Positions 21,140 through 29,221 of a stretch of 64,000 bases of DNA are shown here, piece by piece (the stretch's first letter is position 1; each line of letters starts with the position of its first letter). The stretch is from an uncultured Prevotellaceae bacterium (GTDB lineage Bacteria; Bacteroidota; Bacteroidia; Bacteroidales; Bacteroidaceae), in NCBI GenBank assembly GCA_945865175.1, contig CAMBDA010000016.1:1-64000 (forward strand), given 5' to 3'. The notes beneath the pieces are model-generated. The model was given only the letters and a program-made list of their open reading frames with translations, had not been told where the DNA came from and ran no database searches. Made by a program: the position numbers and the translations under genes.

Positions 21140-21221
21140 ATATTTTTTTTTCGCCTCTAATCAGGGAGTATTTTGTGTGTGCGAAATAAATGGACAATTT
21201 TGCAGGTGCACGGGCGGTCTT

Positions 21222-24200
21222 CTAGAATCTGGGACCTCCCCATCCGCCGCCACCGCCGCGGTTGCCACCACGTCCGCCTGGGCCGCCCATGCCTGGCACT
21301 GGCATGCCCTGTGCGCGTGTTTCCTTGTTGCCCAGCAGGTTGAGCTGGTAGATGACATGGAACATCACGTAGCTGTTGATGGCCCGCTGCCATGAGTCGC
21401 TGCGCATGGTGGCGCTGATGGAGCGGCTGATGTTGCTGCGCTGGCGCAGAATGTCATACCATTGCACGCTCAGTGTGAGTGTCTTTTTTTTGAGGAAACT
21501 TTGGCTGAGTTGTGCGTTCCATATCAGTTCGTCGGTGTTCATGCTGGCATCGTCATATCCGCGTCGACTTTGCTTGGAGATGTCGCTGGCCAGCTGCATC
21601 GACCATGGGAAGTTGATGTTCATGTTGCCGCCATAATTGAAAGTCCAGGTGTCGAGATTGGCGTTGGTCTGCACCTTGTTGTAGGCGTGCATATAGTTGA
21701 TTCCGCCGTTCACACCCAGTTCCAGAAAATCGTTGCGGAAGTTCAGACGCAGGTTTTCGTTCACGCTGGTGGTCTTGGTGGTGGACTTGTCGAGAGGCGT
21801 GTTGCGGAAAATCTTGTCCATGTTTACGGAACCGTCGGGATTGAAGATGTCGCCCCATTCGCGCCCGTCCGAGTTGCTGCTCTGGTAGCCCACGTTGTTG
21901 GCGTAGTTGATGCCGGTGAAGGTGTGGATGTTGAAGTATTTCTGTGGTCCCAGTGCACTGTTGAACATCAGGTTCATGTTGGTGTTCCAGTTTCCGTCGA
22001 TGTTCATGGGGCGTGTGTAGCGGGCACCTGTTTCCGTGTTGTAGATGGTGGCGCTGCTGATGTTGTTCTTCATCTGCGAGTAGTCGGCGTGCACCATCCA
22101 CCCCATCTGGCGGTCGGTGATGTAGTTGTTGTAGAAGATGTTGAAGCGGTTTGTCCAGCTGCTTTCCAGCCCGGCGTTACCGGTGCTGATGTTCAGGGGG
22201 TTGCTGTTGTCGGTCACTTCCAGCAGGTCGGTCATGCTGGGCTGCGACATGCGTCCGTTGTAGCGCACGTGCAGCTGGCTGGTGTTGCTTATCTTCCACC
22301 TGAAGTCGATGCGTGGCGACCAGTTCATGATATGCCTTACCACGGTGGTGTCCAGCCTGTGCTTGGTGTAGTCCATGTGGGTGGTCTGCGGCTGCAGGCT
22401 TGCGCCCATGTTCAGCCTGAACTGTTCGCCCTGGATGAACCGCAGCATCAGCTGGATGTTCTGGTTGTATTCCTTGTAGGTGGCGTACTGGCTGTTCTCC
22501 ACGTTTTTCACATAGTTGAGCGAATCCAGCCCGGGCAGGTAACCCAGATAGAGCTGCTCCTGTGTGTAGTAGCCCTCATATTTGGTGAGGAGGCTGTCGA
22601 TGCTGTACATGGAACGGTCGTTGTCCGAAAAACGGTATTGGAACTGGTAGCTTGCCTGTAGGCTCAGACCGCCGATGATGGGCTCTGCATAACTGACTTG
22701 TCCTTGATAGTTGTAGCTGGTGGAGGGCGAGAGATTGAACTGGTTGGTGAAGTCGCTGCCTCCCTTGCGGTAGTAGTTGATTTCTGCACGGCTGAACGAT
22801 TCGTTTTCGCTATGGCTGTAGGCGCCGCCCATGTTGAGGGTGACGTTGCGCCCGGGCTTCATCAGCCGTCGGTTCAACTGCACGTTTCCGTCCACATAGT
22901 TGCTGTGTCCACTGCCCATGTTCTCCCGCACGTTATCGTTGACGGTGATGCTGTCGCGCACCATCTGGTTTTCTTCCAGGTTGTATTGTGTGAGAGGGTC
23001 GTTCATGAAGGCGTATGGGTCAGTGTTGAACGTCACACTGGTAGACAGACCGCGGTTTTTGCTCTCGGAGTGTGAGAAGTTGGGGCGGAACATCAGGTTG
23101 GTGAGACTGTCGATTTGCCATTCTAGCTGGAAGTTTGCATTCAGGTTGGCATTGCTGGAGAGGCTCCAGTTGCGGCTGTTGTTAAAGGTTGAGTTCACAT
23201 TGTCCAGAAATTGCTCGCTGTTGTTGAGCGAGAGCGAACTGGTGCGGCGGTGGTTGTATCGGATGTTACCGCCAAGTTTCAGCAGTCCGGCGCTATAGTC
23301 GGGACGGTTGTTGTCCCATGCAAAGTTGAAGCCTGCCATCTTGCTGGTGACGATGCCTCCTCCGCCACCCCATCCACGGCCTCCGCCTCCAGGGAATCCG
23401 TTGTCGTTCACATTGTTGATGGAGCCCAGCAGGGTCATCTGCAGATGGTCGGTGAAGCGACTCAGGTTCAGCTTGCCTGTGTATCGGTCTTCTGTTCCGT
23501 AGCCCACATCCGTGTTGAGCAACCATCCCTCTTTCATGCCTTTCTTCACGGTGAGGTCGAGCACAGTCTCTTCCTCCCCGTCGTCGATGCCTGTGATGCG
23601 TGTGTAGTCGCTTTTACGGTCGTATGCCTTTATCTTGTCAATCATCTTGGTGGGTAGGTTCTTCATGGCCATCTGTGTGTCGTTGTTGAAGAACTCCTTG
23701 CCGCCCACCATGATTTTCGATACGGTCTTGCCATTGATTTTGATGGTGCCGTCGTCGCCCACCTCGGCACCGGGCAGTTTGCGTACCAGTTCCTCCAGGT
23801 TGGATCCCTCGGGCAGGCGGTAGGCCGAGCTGTTGTATACAAAGGTGTCCTCCTTCATTTCCACCTGTGCGGCGCGGGCGGTCACCTCGGCCTCTTTCAT
23901 CAGTTTTGCATTCTCCAGCAGGATGAAGATGCCGGCATCTTCCTTGCGGTTCTCCTTCGTGAGGGTCAGGTCCTTGAAGATGGTTTGGTAGCCCACATAG
24001 GTGATGCGCAGGATGTAATTGCCGGCTGCCACAGCAGGCAGTTTGAAGGAGCCGTCGTCGCCTGTCTGCACACCTGCAGCCATGGTGCTGTCTTTGGGTG
24101 TGAGCAGGGTTACTGATGCAAAGGGAAGGGGATCACTCTGTGTGAGTCCGTCAAGCACTTTCCCACTTACTGTAATCTTCTGGGCCATAGCCACTGTGAG

Positions 24201-24242
24201 GGCCGAGGCCCAAAATAATACCATCAAGGTGATTTTTTTCAT
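21222..24242 (-). CDS. Outer-membrane beta-barrel protein with carboxypeptidase-regulatory-like and plug domains
   Basis: 1006 residues from the ATG at 24242 (MKKITLMVLF); the 107-residue upstream extension runs through AT-rich leader and is rejected. A signal peptide (residues 1-19, AMA-Q) leads into a CarboxypepD_reg-like beta-sandwich (about 20-110), then a TonB-plug-like region with the family segment LPEGSNLEELVRKLPGA and INGKTV, then a long Tyr/Asn-rich barrel. An internal Gly-rich loop lies after NDNGFPGGGG, and the chain ends in a Gly/Arg-rich tail (GGRGGNRGGGGGWGG) and a terminal aromatic Phe as expected for BAM substrates. No SusD partner is nearby. It could be a TonB-linked transporter or a barrel of the OMP_b-brl_3 type; the cargo is unknown. 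Confidence 0.85.
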   Translation of the reverse strand: MKKITLMVLFWASALTVAMAQKITVSGKVLDGLTQSDPLPFASVTLLTPKDSTMAAGVQTGDDGSFKLPAVAAGNYILRITYVGYQTIFKDLTLTKENRKEDAGIFILLENAKLMKEAEVTARAAQVEMKEDTFVYNSSAYRLPEGSNLEELVRKLPGAEVGDDGTIKINGKTVSKIMVGGKEFFNNDTQMAMKNLPTKMIDKIKAYDRKSDYTRITGIDDGEEETVLDLTVKKGMKEGWLLNTDVGYGTEDRYTGKLNLSRFTDHLQMTLLGSINNVNDNGFPGGGGRGWGGGGGIVTSKMAGFNFAWDNNRPDYSAGLLKLGGNIRYNHRRTSSLSLNNSEQFLDNVNSTFNNSRNWSLSSNANLNANFQLEWQIDSLTNLMFRPNFSHSESKNRGLSTSVTFNTDPYAFMNDPLTQYNLEENQMVRDSITVNDNVRENMGSGHSNYVDGNVQLNRRLMKPGRNVTLNMGGAYSHSENESFSRAEINYYRKGGSDFTNQFNLSPSTSYNYQGQVSYAEPIIGGLSLQASYQFQYRFSDNDRSMYSIDSLLTKYEGYYTQEQLYLGYLPGLDSLNYVKNVENSQYATYKEYNQNIQLMLRFIQGEQFRLNMGASLQPQTTHMDYTKHRLDTTVVRHIMNWSPRIDFRWKISNTSQLHVRYNGRMSQPSMTDLLEVTDNSNPLNISTGNAGLESSWTNRFNIFYNNYITDRQMGWMVHADYSQMKNNISSATIYNTETGARYTRPMNIDGNWNTNMNLMFNSALGPQKYFNIHTFTGINYANNVGYQSSNSDGREWGDIFNPDGSVNMDKIFRNTPLDKSTTKTTSVNENLRLNFRNDFLELGVNGGINYMHAYNKVQTNANLDTWTFNYGGNMNINFPWSMQLASDISKQSRRGYDDASMNTDELIWNAQLSQSFLKKKTLTLSVQWYDILRQRSNISRSISATMRSDSWQRAINSYVMFHVIYQLNLLGNKETRAQGMPVPGMGGPGGRGGNRGGGGGWGGPRF

Positions 24243-24251
24243 TTCTGCTGT

Positions 24252-24351
24252 TTTTTTTGCTGAATGGAACTGTATGTGGAGGCTTTTGTTTCGTACCACC
24301 GTTTTTCTGACAGAAAGAAACCAAGATGGTTTAATACATTCAGCAAAAAAA
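24252..24351 (-). promoter_or_regulatory. Long-range 15-bp inverted repeat in the leader of the outer-membrane protein gene
   Basis: TTTTTTTGCTGAATG at 24252-24266 and CATTCAGCAAAAAAA at 24337-24351 are perfect inverted copies, 70 bp apart. Read on the minus strand, the second arm ends 9 bases before the ATG at 24242, so the folded form would bring the start codon close to a stem. It may be a leader structure or the ends of a small non-coding element; no target-site duplication was recognised. Confidence 0.5.
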
Positions 24352-24406
24352 TAACCTTTTTCTAATTTTGGCTGTCTTTTTTTTCCTGTTTCTCGTAGAA
24401 ACGTTG

Positions 24407-24414
24407 TAACTTTG
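24407..24414 (+). promoter_or_regulatory. Probable -7 element for aroB
   Basis: TAACTTTG matches the TAnnTTTG consensus 51 bp before the aroB ATG. No TTG occurs at the usual spacing upstream, where the sequence is a run of T and C. Confidence 0.4.
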
Positions 24415-24465
24415 TAACCCAAATGAACGTGATTGTATAACAATTTATTCTCTATTATCGACGAC

Positions 24466-25518
24466 ATGATGCAAGACGTGGTTTTCAGCACGCAGATTGC
24501 GCAGAGCCTTTCGCAGGCCGTTGCCCAGTGTGGGCACGACCGCCTGTATGTTCTCACCGACACAGTTACCCTTCAGGCATGTTGGCCTCTGGTGGCCGAC
24601 CTGCCCTGTATGCGGGGAGCGCAGATGATTACCATTGGCGCCACCGACGAACACAAGACCATCGAGTCACTGATGCAGGTGTGGACGGCCTTGCAGCAGC
24701 AGGGTGCCACGCGCCACAGCCTGATGGTGAACCTGGGTGGCGGCATGGTCACCGATTTGGGCGGATTTGCGGCGAGTACCTTCAAACGGGGCATCAGCTA
24801 TATCAATATCCCCACCACACTGTTGAGCATGGTGGATGCCAGTGTGGGCGGCAAGACGGGTATCAACTATGGAGGCCTGAAAAACGAGATTGGTGTGTTC
24901 AACTGTGCTTCCACGGTCATTCTGGACATGGAATTTCTGCGCACGCTTGATCAGGAGAACATGTGTTCTGGCTATGCCGAAATGCTCAAGCATAGTCTTC
25001 TCAGCGGTATGGAGGAATGGAGCCGCCACATCAATTTCGACCTCGTGCGGCCTGACTACCCCCTGCTGGGAAAAATGGTGGCACAGAGTGTGGCCATCAA
25101 GCAGCGTATCGTGGGGGAGGACCCCACCGAGAAGGGAATCCGAAAGGCCCTCAATCTGGGACACACTGTGGGCCATGCCTTCGAAAGCCTGGCACTGGCC
25201 GAGAACCGCACCGTGCTCCATGGCTATGCCGTAGCCTGGGGACTGGTGTGTGAATTGTATCTGAGCGCATGCAAACTGGGCTTCCCCACGTCTGTGCTTC
25301 AGCAGACGCTCCATTTCGTGCGTGACAACTACGGCTGGTTCTCCATCGAATGTAAGGAATATGACCGGCTCTACGCATACATGACGCACGATAAGAAGAA
25401 TGAGGCGGGTATCATCAATTTCACTTTGCTAGCCGCTCCTGGTGACATTCGCATCAATCAACAGGCCACTAAGGAGGAAATCTTTGAGATGCTCGACTTC
25501 TTCCGCGAGAACGGGTGA
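24466..25518 (+). CDS. aroB: 3-dehydroquinate synthase
   Basis: 350 residues. Second step of the shikimate pathway, converting DAHP to 3-dehydroquinate. NAD-binding NLGGGMVTDLGGF, the substrate loop VDASVGGKTG and zinc-binding NLGHTVGHAFE with a later LHGYAVAWG are all present. Two adjacent ATGs (24466 and 24469) can serve as start; the upstream TTG at 24433 lies too close to the promoter. It stands alone, convergent with cdsA and separated from it by 12 bp. Confidence 0.96.
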   Translation: MMQDVVFSTQIAQSLSQAVAQCGHDRLYVLTDTVTLQACWPLVADLPCMRGAQMITIGATDEHKTIESLMQVWTALQQQGATRHSLMVNLGGGMVTDLGGFAASTFKRGISYINIPTTLLSMVDASVGGKTGINYGGLKNEIGVFNCASTVILDMEFLRTLDQENMCSGYAEMLKHSLLSGMEEWSRHINFDLVRPDYPLLGKMVAQSVAIKQRIVGEDPTEKGIRKALNLGHTVGHAFESLALAENRTVLHGYAVAWGLVCELYLSACKLGFPTSVLQQTLHFVRDNYGWFSIECKEYDRLYAYMTHDKKNEAGIINFTLLAAPGDIRINQQATKEEIFEMLDFFRENG

Positions 25519-25530
25519 GGGCCGCGGGTG

Positions 25531-26388
25531 TCATCCTACCATGAGCAGATAGGCCACGGTGGCAGGTATGGCCAGTAAGGCACTGTCCAGACGGTCGAGC
25601 ATACCGCCGTGTCCAGGCAGGATGGAGCCGCTGTCCTTCACGCCGATGTGGCGTTTGATGAGGCTTTCCACCAAGTCGCCCCATGTGCCGAAAATCACCA
25701 CTACAAGGGCAAAGCCCATCCACCAGAACAAGGTGAACTCCGACTGGCTAAAATGCCATATCACCACTGATGCGGCCAGCGTAAGCAGCCCGCCTCCAAT
25801 GCTGCCCACCCACGATTTGCCTGGTGATATGCGGGGAAACAGGCGGGCGGGGAAATAGCGGCTCAGGGTGGTTCCGCACAAATAGGCTCCTGTGTCGTTC
25901 ACCCAGAGGAAGATGAAAAGGGCCAGCGGATAAATGGCCATGTAGAGGGGACGTCCGGCGGCCTCGTCGTAGAAGATGCAAAGCATGGGCATGAGGGCGA
26001 ACGGCAAGGCTACATACAGTTGTGCCATTGAGGCTAAGGCCCAGTTGCGGATGGGGTCGGCTGCCTTCCGGTACAGTTCGCTCACAAATACATAAAGCAT
26101 GAGCAGGGCATAAAGGGCAAACATTTCCTTGCTGTTGGCTCCGCCTACCAGTTGCAGCCAGACACCTCCACTCAGCGTGAGCCCAGCCAGGGCCTGGATG
26201 TGGGGCACCAGCGATGCACCATAGTGCTTGTTCATGAGGGAGCAGAATTCCCATATTGTGGCGGACCCTAGTGCAGCGAAGAAGAAGAACGCCCAGATGG
26301 GGCCCCCTAGGAGGGAACCCACCAGAAGGGCTACATACACGATGCCGGTGAGTGTACGGATGATGAAGTTCTTGACTTTGGGATTCAT
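25531..26388 (-). CDS. cdsA: Phosphatidate cytidylyltransferase (CDP-diglyceride synthase)
   Basis: 285 residues with about seven membrane helices. The CDP-alcohol signature SPGKSWVGSIGGG is followed near the C terminus by GDLVESLIKRHIGVKDSGSI and GHGGMLDRLDS. It makes CDP-diacylglycerol for phospholipid synthesis. Its ATG overlaps the ftsH stop by four bases. Confidence 0.95.
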   Translation of the reverse strand: MNPKVKNFIIRTLTGIVYVALLVGSLLGGPIWAFFFFAALGSATIWEFCSLMNKHYGASLVPHIQALAGLTLSGGVWLQLVGGANSKEMFALYALLMLYVFVSELYRKAADPIRNWALASMAQLYVALPFALMPMLCIFYDEAAGRPLYMAIYPLALFIFLWVNDTGAYLCGTTLSRYFPARLFPRISPGKSWVGSIGGGLLTLAASVVIWHFSQSEFTLFWWMGFALVVVIFGTWGDLVESLIKRHIGVKDSGSILPGHGGMLDRLDSALLAIPATVAYLLMVG

Positions 26389-28340
26389 GGTTCAGGATTG
26401 GATGATGTGGGTGTGGGTTGCGGGTTGGCGTTGAGGATTTCCTCCGTGCGGCTTGTCCAGGGACGAGGGCCGAATATTTGTTCTACATCCTCGGCAAAGA
26501 TTACTTCGCGCTCGAACAGCAGGTCGGCCAGTCGGGCATGTCCCTCGCTATGGGTTGTGAGCAGTTCCTTGGCACGCTCGTATTGCTGAGCAATCATCTG
26601 TTTCACGTCCTGGTCGATGAGTTGTGCCGTGGCTTCGGAATAGGGACGTTGGAAGGAGTATTCCTCCGTGTTATAGTAGCACAGATTCTGCAGGTTCTCG
26701 CCCATGCCCATGTAGGCAATCATGCCATAGGCCTGTTTGGTGACGCGCTCCAAGTCGTTCATGGCTCCGCTGCTGATATGGCCTGTGAAGAGTTCTTCAG
26801 CCGCACGCCCGCCCAGGGTGGCGCACATCTCGTCGAGCATTTGCTCGCGTGTGGTAATCTGTCGTTCTTCTGGCAGGTACCATGCGGCTCCCAGTGCACG
26901 TCCGCGGGGCACGATGGTAACCTTTACCAGCGGGTTGGCGTATTGCAGAAACCAGCTGATAGTGGCGTGGCCGGCCTCATGGAGGGCAATGGTGCGTTTC
27001 TCTTCGGCGGTCATCACTTTGGTCTTCTTTTCCAGTCCACCGATGATGCGGTCCACCGCTGCCAGAAAATCCTCTTTGCCCACGGTGGGCTTGTTGTTGC
27101 GTGCGGCAATCAGGGCTGCCTCGTTGCACACATTGGCGATGTCGGCACCGCTGAATCCGGGTGTCTGGCGGGACAGGAAGTCAATATCAAGCGACTTGTC
27201 GATTTTCAGCGGGCGCAGATGCACCTGGAAGATTTCCTTCCGCTCGTTCAGGTCGGGCAGGTCCACATGGATTTGCCGGTCGAAGCGTCCTGCGCGCAGT
27301 AGCGCTTTGTCGAGCACGTCGGCTCTGTTGGTTGCAGCGAGAATAATGACACCGCTATTGGTGCCGAATCCATCCATCTCGGTGAGCAGTTGGTTAAGGG
27401 TGCTTTCGCGCTCGTCGTTGCCTCCCATGGCCGCACCGCGTGAGCGTGCACGTCCCACAGCATCAATCTCATCAATAAAGATGATGCAGGGGCTTTTTTC
27501 CTTTGCCTGCCGGAAGAGGTCGCGCACACGGCTGGCTCCCACACCCACAAACATCTCCACAAAATCGGATCCCGACATGGAGAAGAAGGGTACGTCGGCC
27601 TCTCCTGCCACTGCTTTGGCCAGCAGTGTCTTGCCAGTGCCCGGGGGGCCCACCAGCAGTGCACCTTTGGGGATTTTTCCGCCCAGGTCGGTGTATTTCT
27701 TGGGGTTTTTCAGAAACTCCACAATCTCCTGCACCTCCTGTTTGGCTCCAGCCTGTCCGGCCACGTCGGCAAATGTGACTTTGCCCACATGGTCTTTCTC
27801 CACCAATTGTGCGCGGCTCTTGCCCACATTGAAGATGCCCATGGGGCCTCCGCCTCCTGTGCCTCCGCTCATGCGCCTCATGATAATGAACCAGATGGCC
27901 ACCAGGAAGAACAGCGGGCCAAAACTCCACAGGAAATTGCCAAAGAGGTTGCTGTCTTTTCGGTAAGTGATTTCTCCATTGAAATTGCCGGCTGTGCGTT
28001 GCTCGTCGAGGAAGGCGTCGAGGCGGTCGTCAGAGGGGTATTGTGTCTCCACAAAGGGCAGTTTTCCTTTTTCCACGGTTGTTTGCTTGAATACATCCCG
28101 GATGTGCTCGGCTTCCACAAACATCTGAAGGCTGCCCTTATCCTTGCTGGCCACGATGTTGCGTGCATAGCCCTTTTCCACATAGGTCTTGAACTCTCCG
28201 TATGTGACGATGCGGCTGGTGCCACCTAGCATTGTGCCGCTGCCTTCACTGTTTATCATCAGGTAGCCCAGCACCACGGCGATGATTATGTACACCCAGG
28301 TGAGGCTGAATTTTGGTGCTTTCTTCTTGTCGTTTTCCAT
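26385..28340 (-). CDS. ftsH: ATP-dependent zinc metalloprotease FtsH
   Basis: 651 residues. Two N-terminal membrane helices flank a periplasmic domain of about 110 residues; then an AAA+ module with Walker A GPPGTGKT, Walker B FIDEID and the SRH, and the protease domain with HEAGH. It degrades membrane proteins and regulators. It lies 46 bp after rsfS; the leader just before the ATG is a pure alternating AT tract (28341-28350). rsfS-ftsH-cdsA is a standard order in this phylum. Confidence 0.97.
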   Translation of the reverse strand: MENDKKKAPKFSLTWVYIIIAVVLGYLMINSEGSGTMLGGTSRIVTYGEFKTYVEKGYARNIVASKDKGSLQMFVEAEHIRDVFKQTTVEKGKLPFVETQYPSDDRLDAFLDEQRTAGNFNGEITYRKDSNLFGNFLWSFGPLFFLVAIWFIIMRRMSGGTGGGGPMGIFNVGKSRAQLVEKDHVGKVTFADVAGQAGAKQEVQEIVEFLKNPKKYTDLGGKIPKGALLVGPPGTGKTLLAKAVAGEADVPFFSMSGSDFVEMFVGVGASRVRDLFRQAKEKSPCIIFIDEIDAVGRARSRGAAMGGNDERESTLNQLLTEMDGFGTNSGVIILAATNRADVLDKALLRAGRFDRQIHVDLPDLNERKEIFQVHLRPLKIDKSLDIDFLSRQTPGFSGADIANVCNEAALIAARNNKPTVGKEDFLAAVDRIIGGLEKKTKVMTAEEKRTIALHEAGHATISWFLQYANPLVKVTIVPRGRALGAAWYLPEERQITTREQMLDEMCATLGGRAAEELFTGHISSGAMNDLERVTKQAYGMIAYMGMGENLQNLCYYNTEEYSFQRPYSEATAQLIDQDVKQMIAQQYERAKELLTTHSEGHARLADLLFEREVIFAEDVEQIFGPRPWTSRTEEILNANPQPTPTSSNPEP

Positions 28341-28386
28341 ATATATATATGGTTATTAATAGTATGTATTGTTAAAGAGCCGTTGT

Positions 28387-28749
28387 TCAATCGTCCAGAT
28401 TCGGGATGCGGGTGATTTCTGCGTCGGCCCAGAGATGCTCCAGGTCGTAGAATGCCCTTTCTTCTGGAAGGAAGATGTGTACAATCACCTCGCCATAGTC
28501 CACAGCAATCCAGTGGGCGTAGTGCATGCCATGGGCGGCCATGGGCTTTACACCGTTCTTCTCGATGGTGGCTTCTCCCACCTCCTGGGCCAGTGCGTTC
28601 ATTTGTGCCGGTGAGCCTGCAGAGCATATTATCATGGCTCCACAGACAGCTGTCTCTAGCTGGCTGATGTCTGCAATGAGGATGTCTTTTCCTTTTTTCT
28701 CTTGTAGTGCTTCTACGATTGTATCTACCAATTGTGGTGCTTCTTTCAT
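28387..28749 (-). CDS. rsfS: Ribosomal silencing factor RsfS
   Basis: 120 residues from the ATG at 28749 (MKEAPQLVDTIVEAL); the longer frame crosses the promoter. DUF143 features include KDILIADIS, CGAMIICSAGSP and HWIAVDYGEVIVHIF. RsfS binds L14 and blocks subunit joining in starvation. It is the first gene of the rsfS-ftsH-cdsA operon. Confidence 0.94.
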   Translation of the reverse strand: MKEAPQLVDTIVEALQEKKGKDILIADISQLETAVCGAMIICSAGSPAQMNALAQEVGEATIEKNGVKPMAAHGMHYAHWIAVDYGEVIVHIFLPEERAFYDLEHLWADAEITRIPNLDD

Positions 28750-28772
28750 ATAAAATGTTGTAAAATGTGGCA

Positions 28773-28803
28773 CAAAGGTAGTCATTGTTGGGCTAAAAAA
28801 CAA
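28773..28803 (-). promoter_or_regulatory. Promoter of rsfS-ftsH-cdsA
   Basis: Minus strand TTTG ending at 28801, exactly 20 bp, then TACCTTTG at 28780-28773: a full match to the Bacteroidota housekeeping promoter. It stands back to back with the tRNA promoter at 28831. Confidence 0.7.
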
Positions 28804-28830
28804 ATTATTTATATTTTTTTGTTCGAAAGA

Positions 28831-28861
28831 TTGGTCAGTTCAAAAAAAGTGTGTAATTTTG
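28831..28861 (+). promoter_or_regulatory. Promoter of the tRNA-Gln pair
   Basis: TTG at 28831-28833, 20 bp, TAATTTTG at 28854-28861: consensus housekeeping promoter. The first tRNA begins 54 bp later, leaving a 5' leader to be trimmed. Confidence 0.7.
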
Positions 28862-28914
28862 CAGCGCGAAAAGCAAGAAAATGCCTAGCAGCGGATTTCT
28901 TCTCGCGTCCTTAT

Positions 28915-28985
28915 TGGGCTATGGTGTAATGGTAACACTGCAGATTCTGGTCCTGCCTTTCCTGGTTCGAGTCCGGGTAGCCCAA
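28915..28985 (+). tRNA. tRNA-Gln (anticodon CTG), copy 1
   Basis: 71 nt. Acceptor arms TGGGCTA and TAGCCCA pair fully; T stem CCTGG/CCGGG with loop TTCGAGT; anticodon loop TTCTGGT gives CTG, which reads CAG. The closing pair of the anticodon stem is an A-C mismatch (A31, C39). CCA is not encoded: the discriminator A is followed by CAA. Confidence 0.93.
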
Positions 28986-29003
28986 CAAAGAGATTTTTCT
29001 TAT

Positions 29004-29074
29004 TGGGCTATGGTGTAATGGTAACACTGCAGATTCTGGTCCTGCCTTTCCTGGTTCGAGTCCGGGTAGCCCAA
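29004..29074 (+). tRNA. tRNA-Gln (anticodon CTG), copy 2
   Basis: Identical in all 71 positions to the copy at 28915, including the A31-C39 mismatch. It is followed 6 bp later by the terminator hairpin. Confidence 0.93.
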
Positions 29075-29080
29075 CAAAAG

Positions 29081-29107
29081 CCTTCCCTCTCCTGTGGAAG
29101 GTTTTTT
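29081..29107 (+). terminator. Terminator of the tRNA-Gln transcript
   Basis: CCTTCC (29081-29086) pairs with GGAAGG (29096-29101), followed at once by six T. Confidence 0.75.
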
Positions 29108-29159
29108 GTTTATGGGGGGATACCGTGGCTTCCATAAAAACTGCAACAGCTGTAACGCA

Positions 29160-29200
29160 TCTCCCCCTGCTCCCTCAGGAAGAGAGGGGGCAGGGGGAGA
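29160..29200 (-). terminator. Strong GC-rich hairpin downstream of the DUF349 gene
   Basis: A 17-bp stem with one T-G pair (29160-29176 with 29184-29200) and a 7-nt loop lies 21 bp past the DUF349 stop. There is no T tract on the minus strand beyond it, so it may protect the mRNA 3' end or be a repeat rather than a classic terminator. Confidence 0.45.
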
Positions 29201-29221
29201 AATGTGTTGGATGCGTGAATG

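Larger units (their letters stand above)
28912..29077 (+). repeat. Tandem 89-bp duplication carrying tRNA-Gln
   Basis: Two copies of a unit that runs from TATTGGGCT through the tRNA to CCCAACAAA repeat at a period of 89 bp without a mismatch over the tRNA. The spacer between the two mature tRNAs is 18 bp, too short for a second promoter, so both come from one transcript. Confidence 0.8.

Noticed and set aside
28915-29074. tRNA pseudogene or tRNA-targeted integration site
   Set aside because: Both copies are complete and identical and are followed by a terminator; no integrase, and no duplicated tRNA end beyond the tandem unit, was found.
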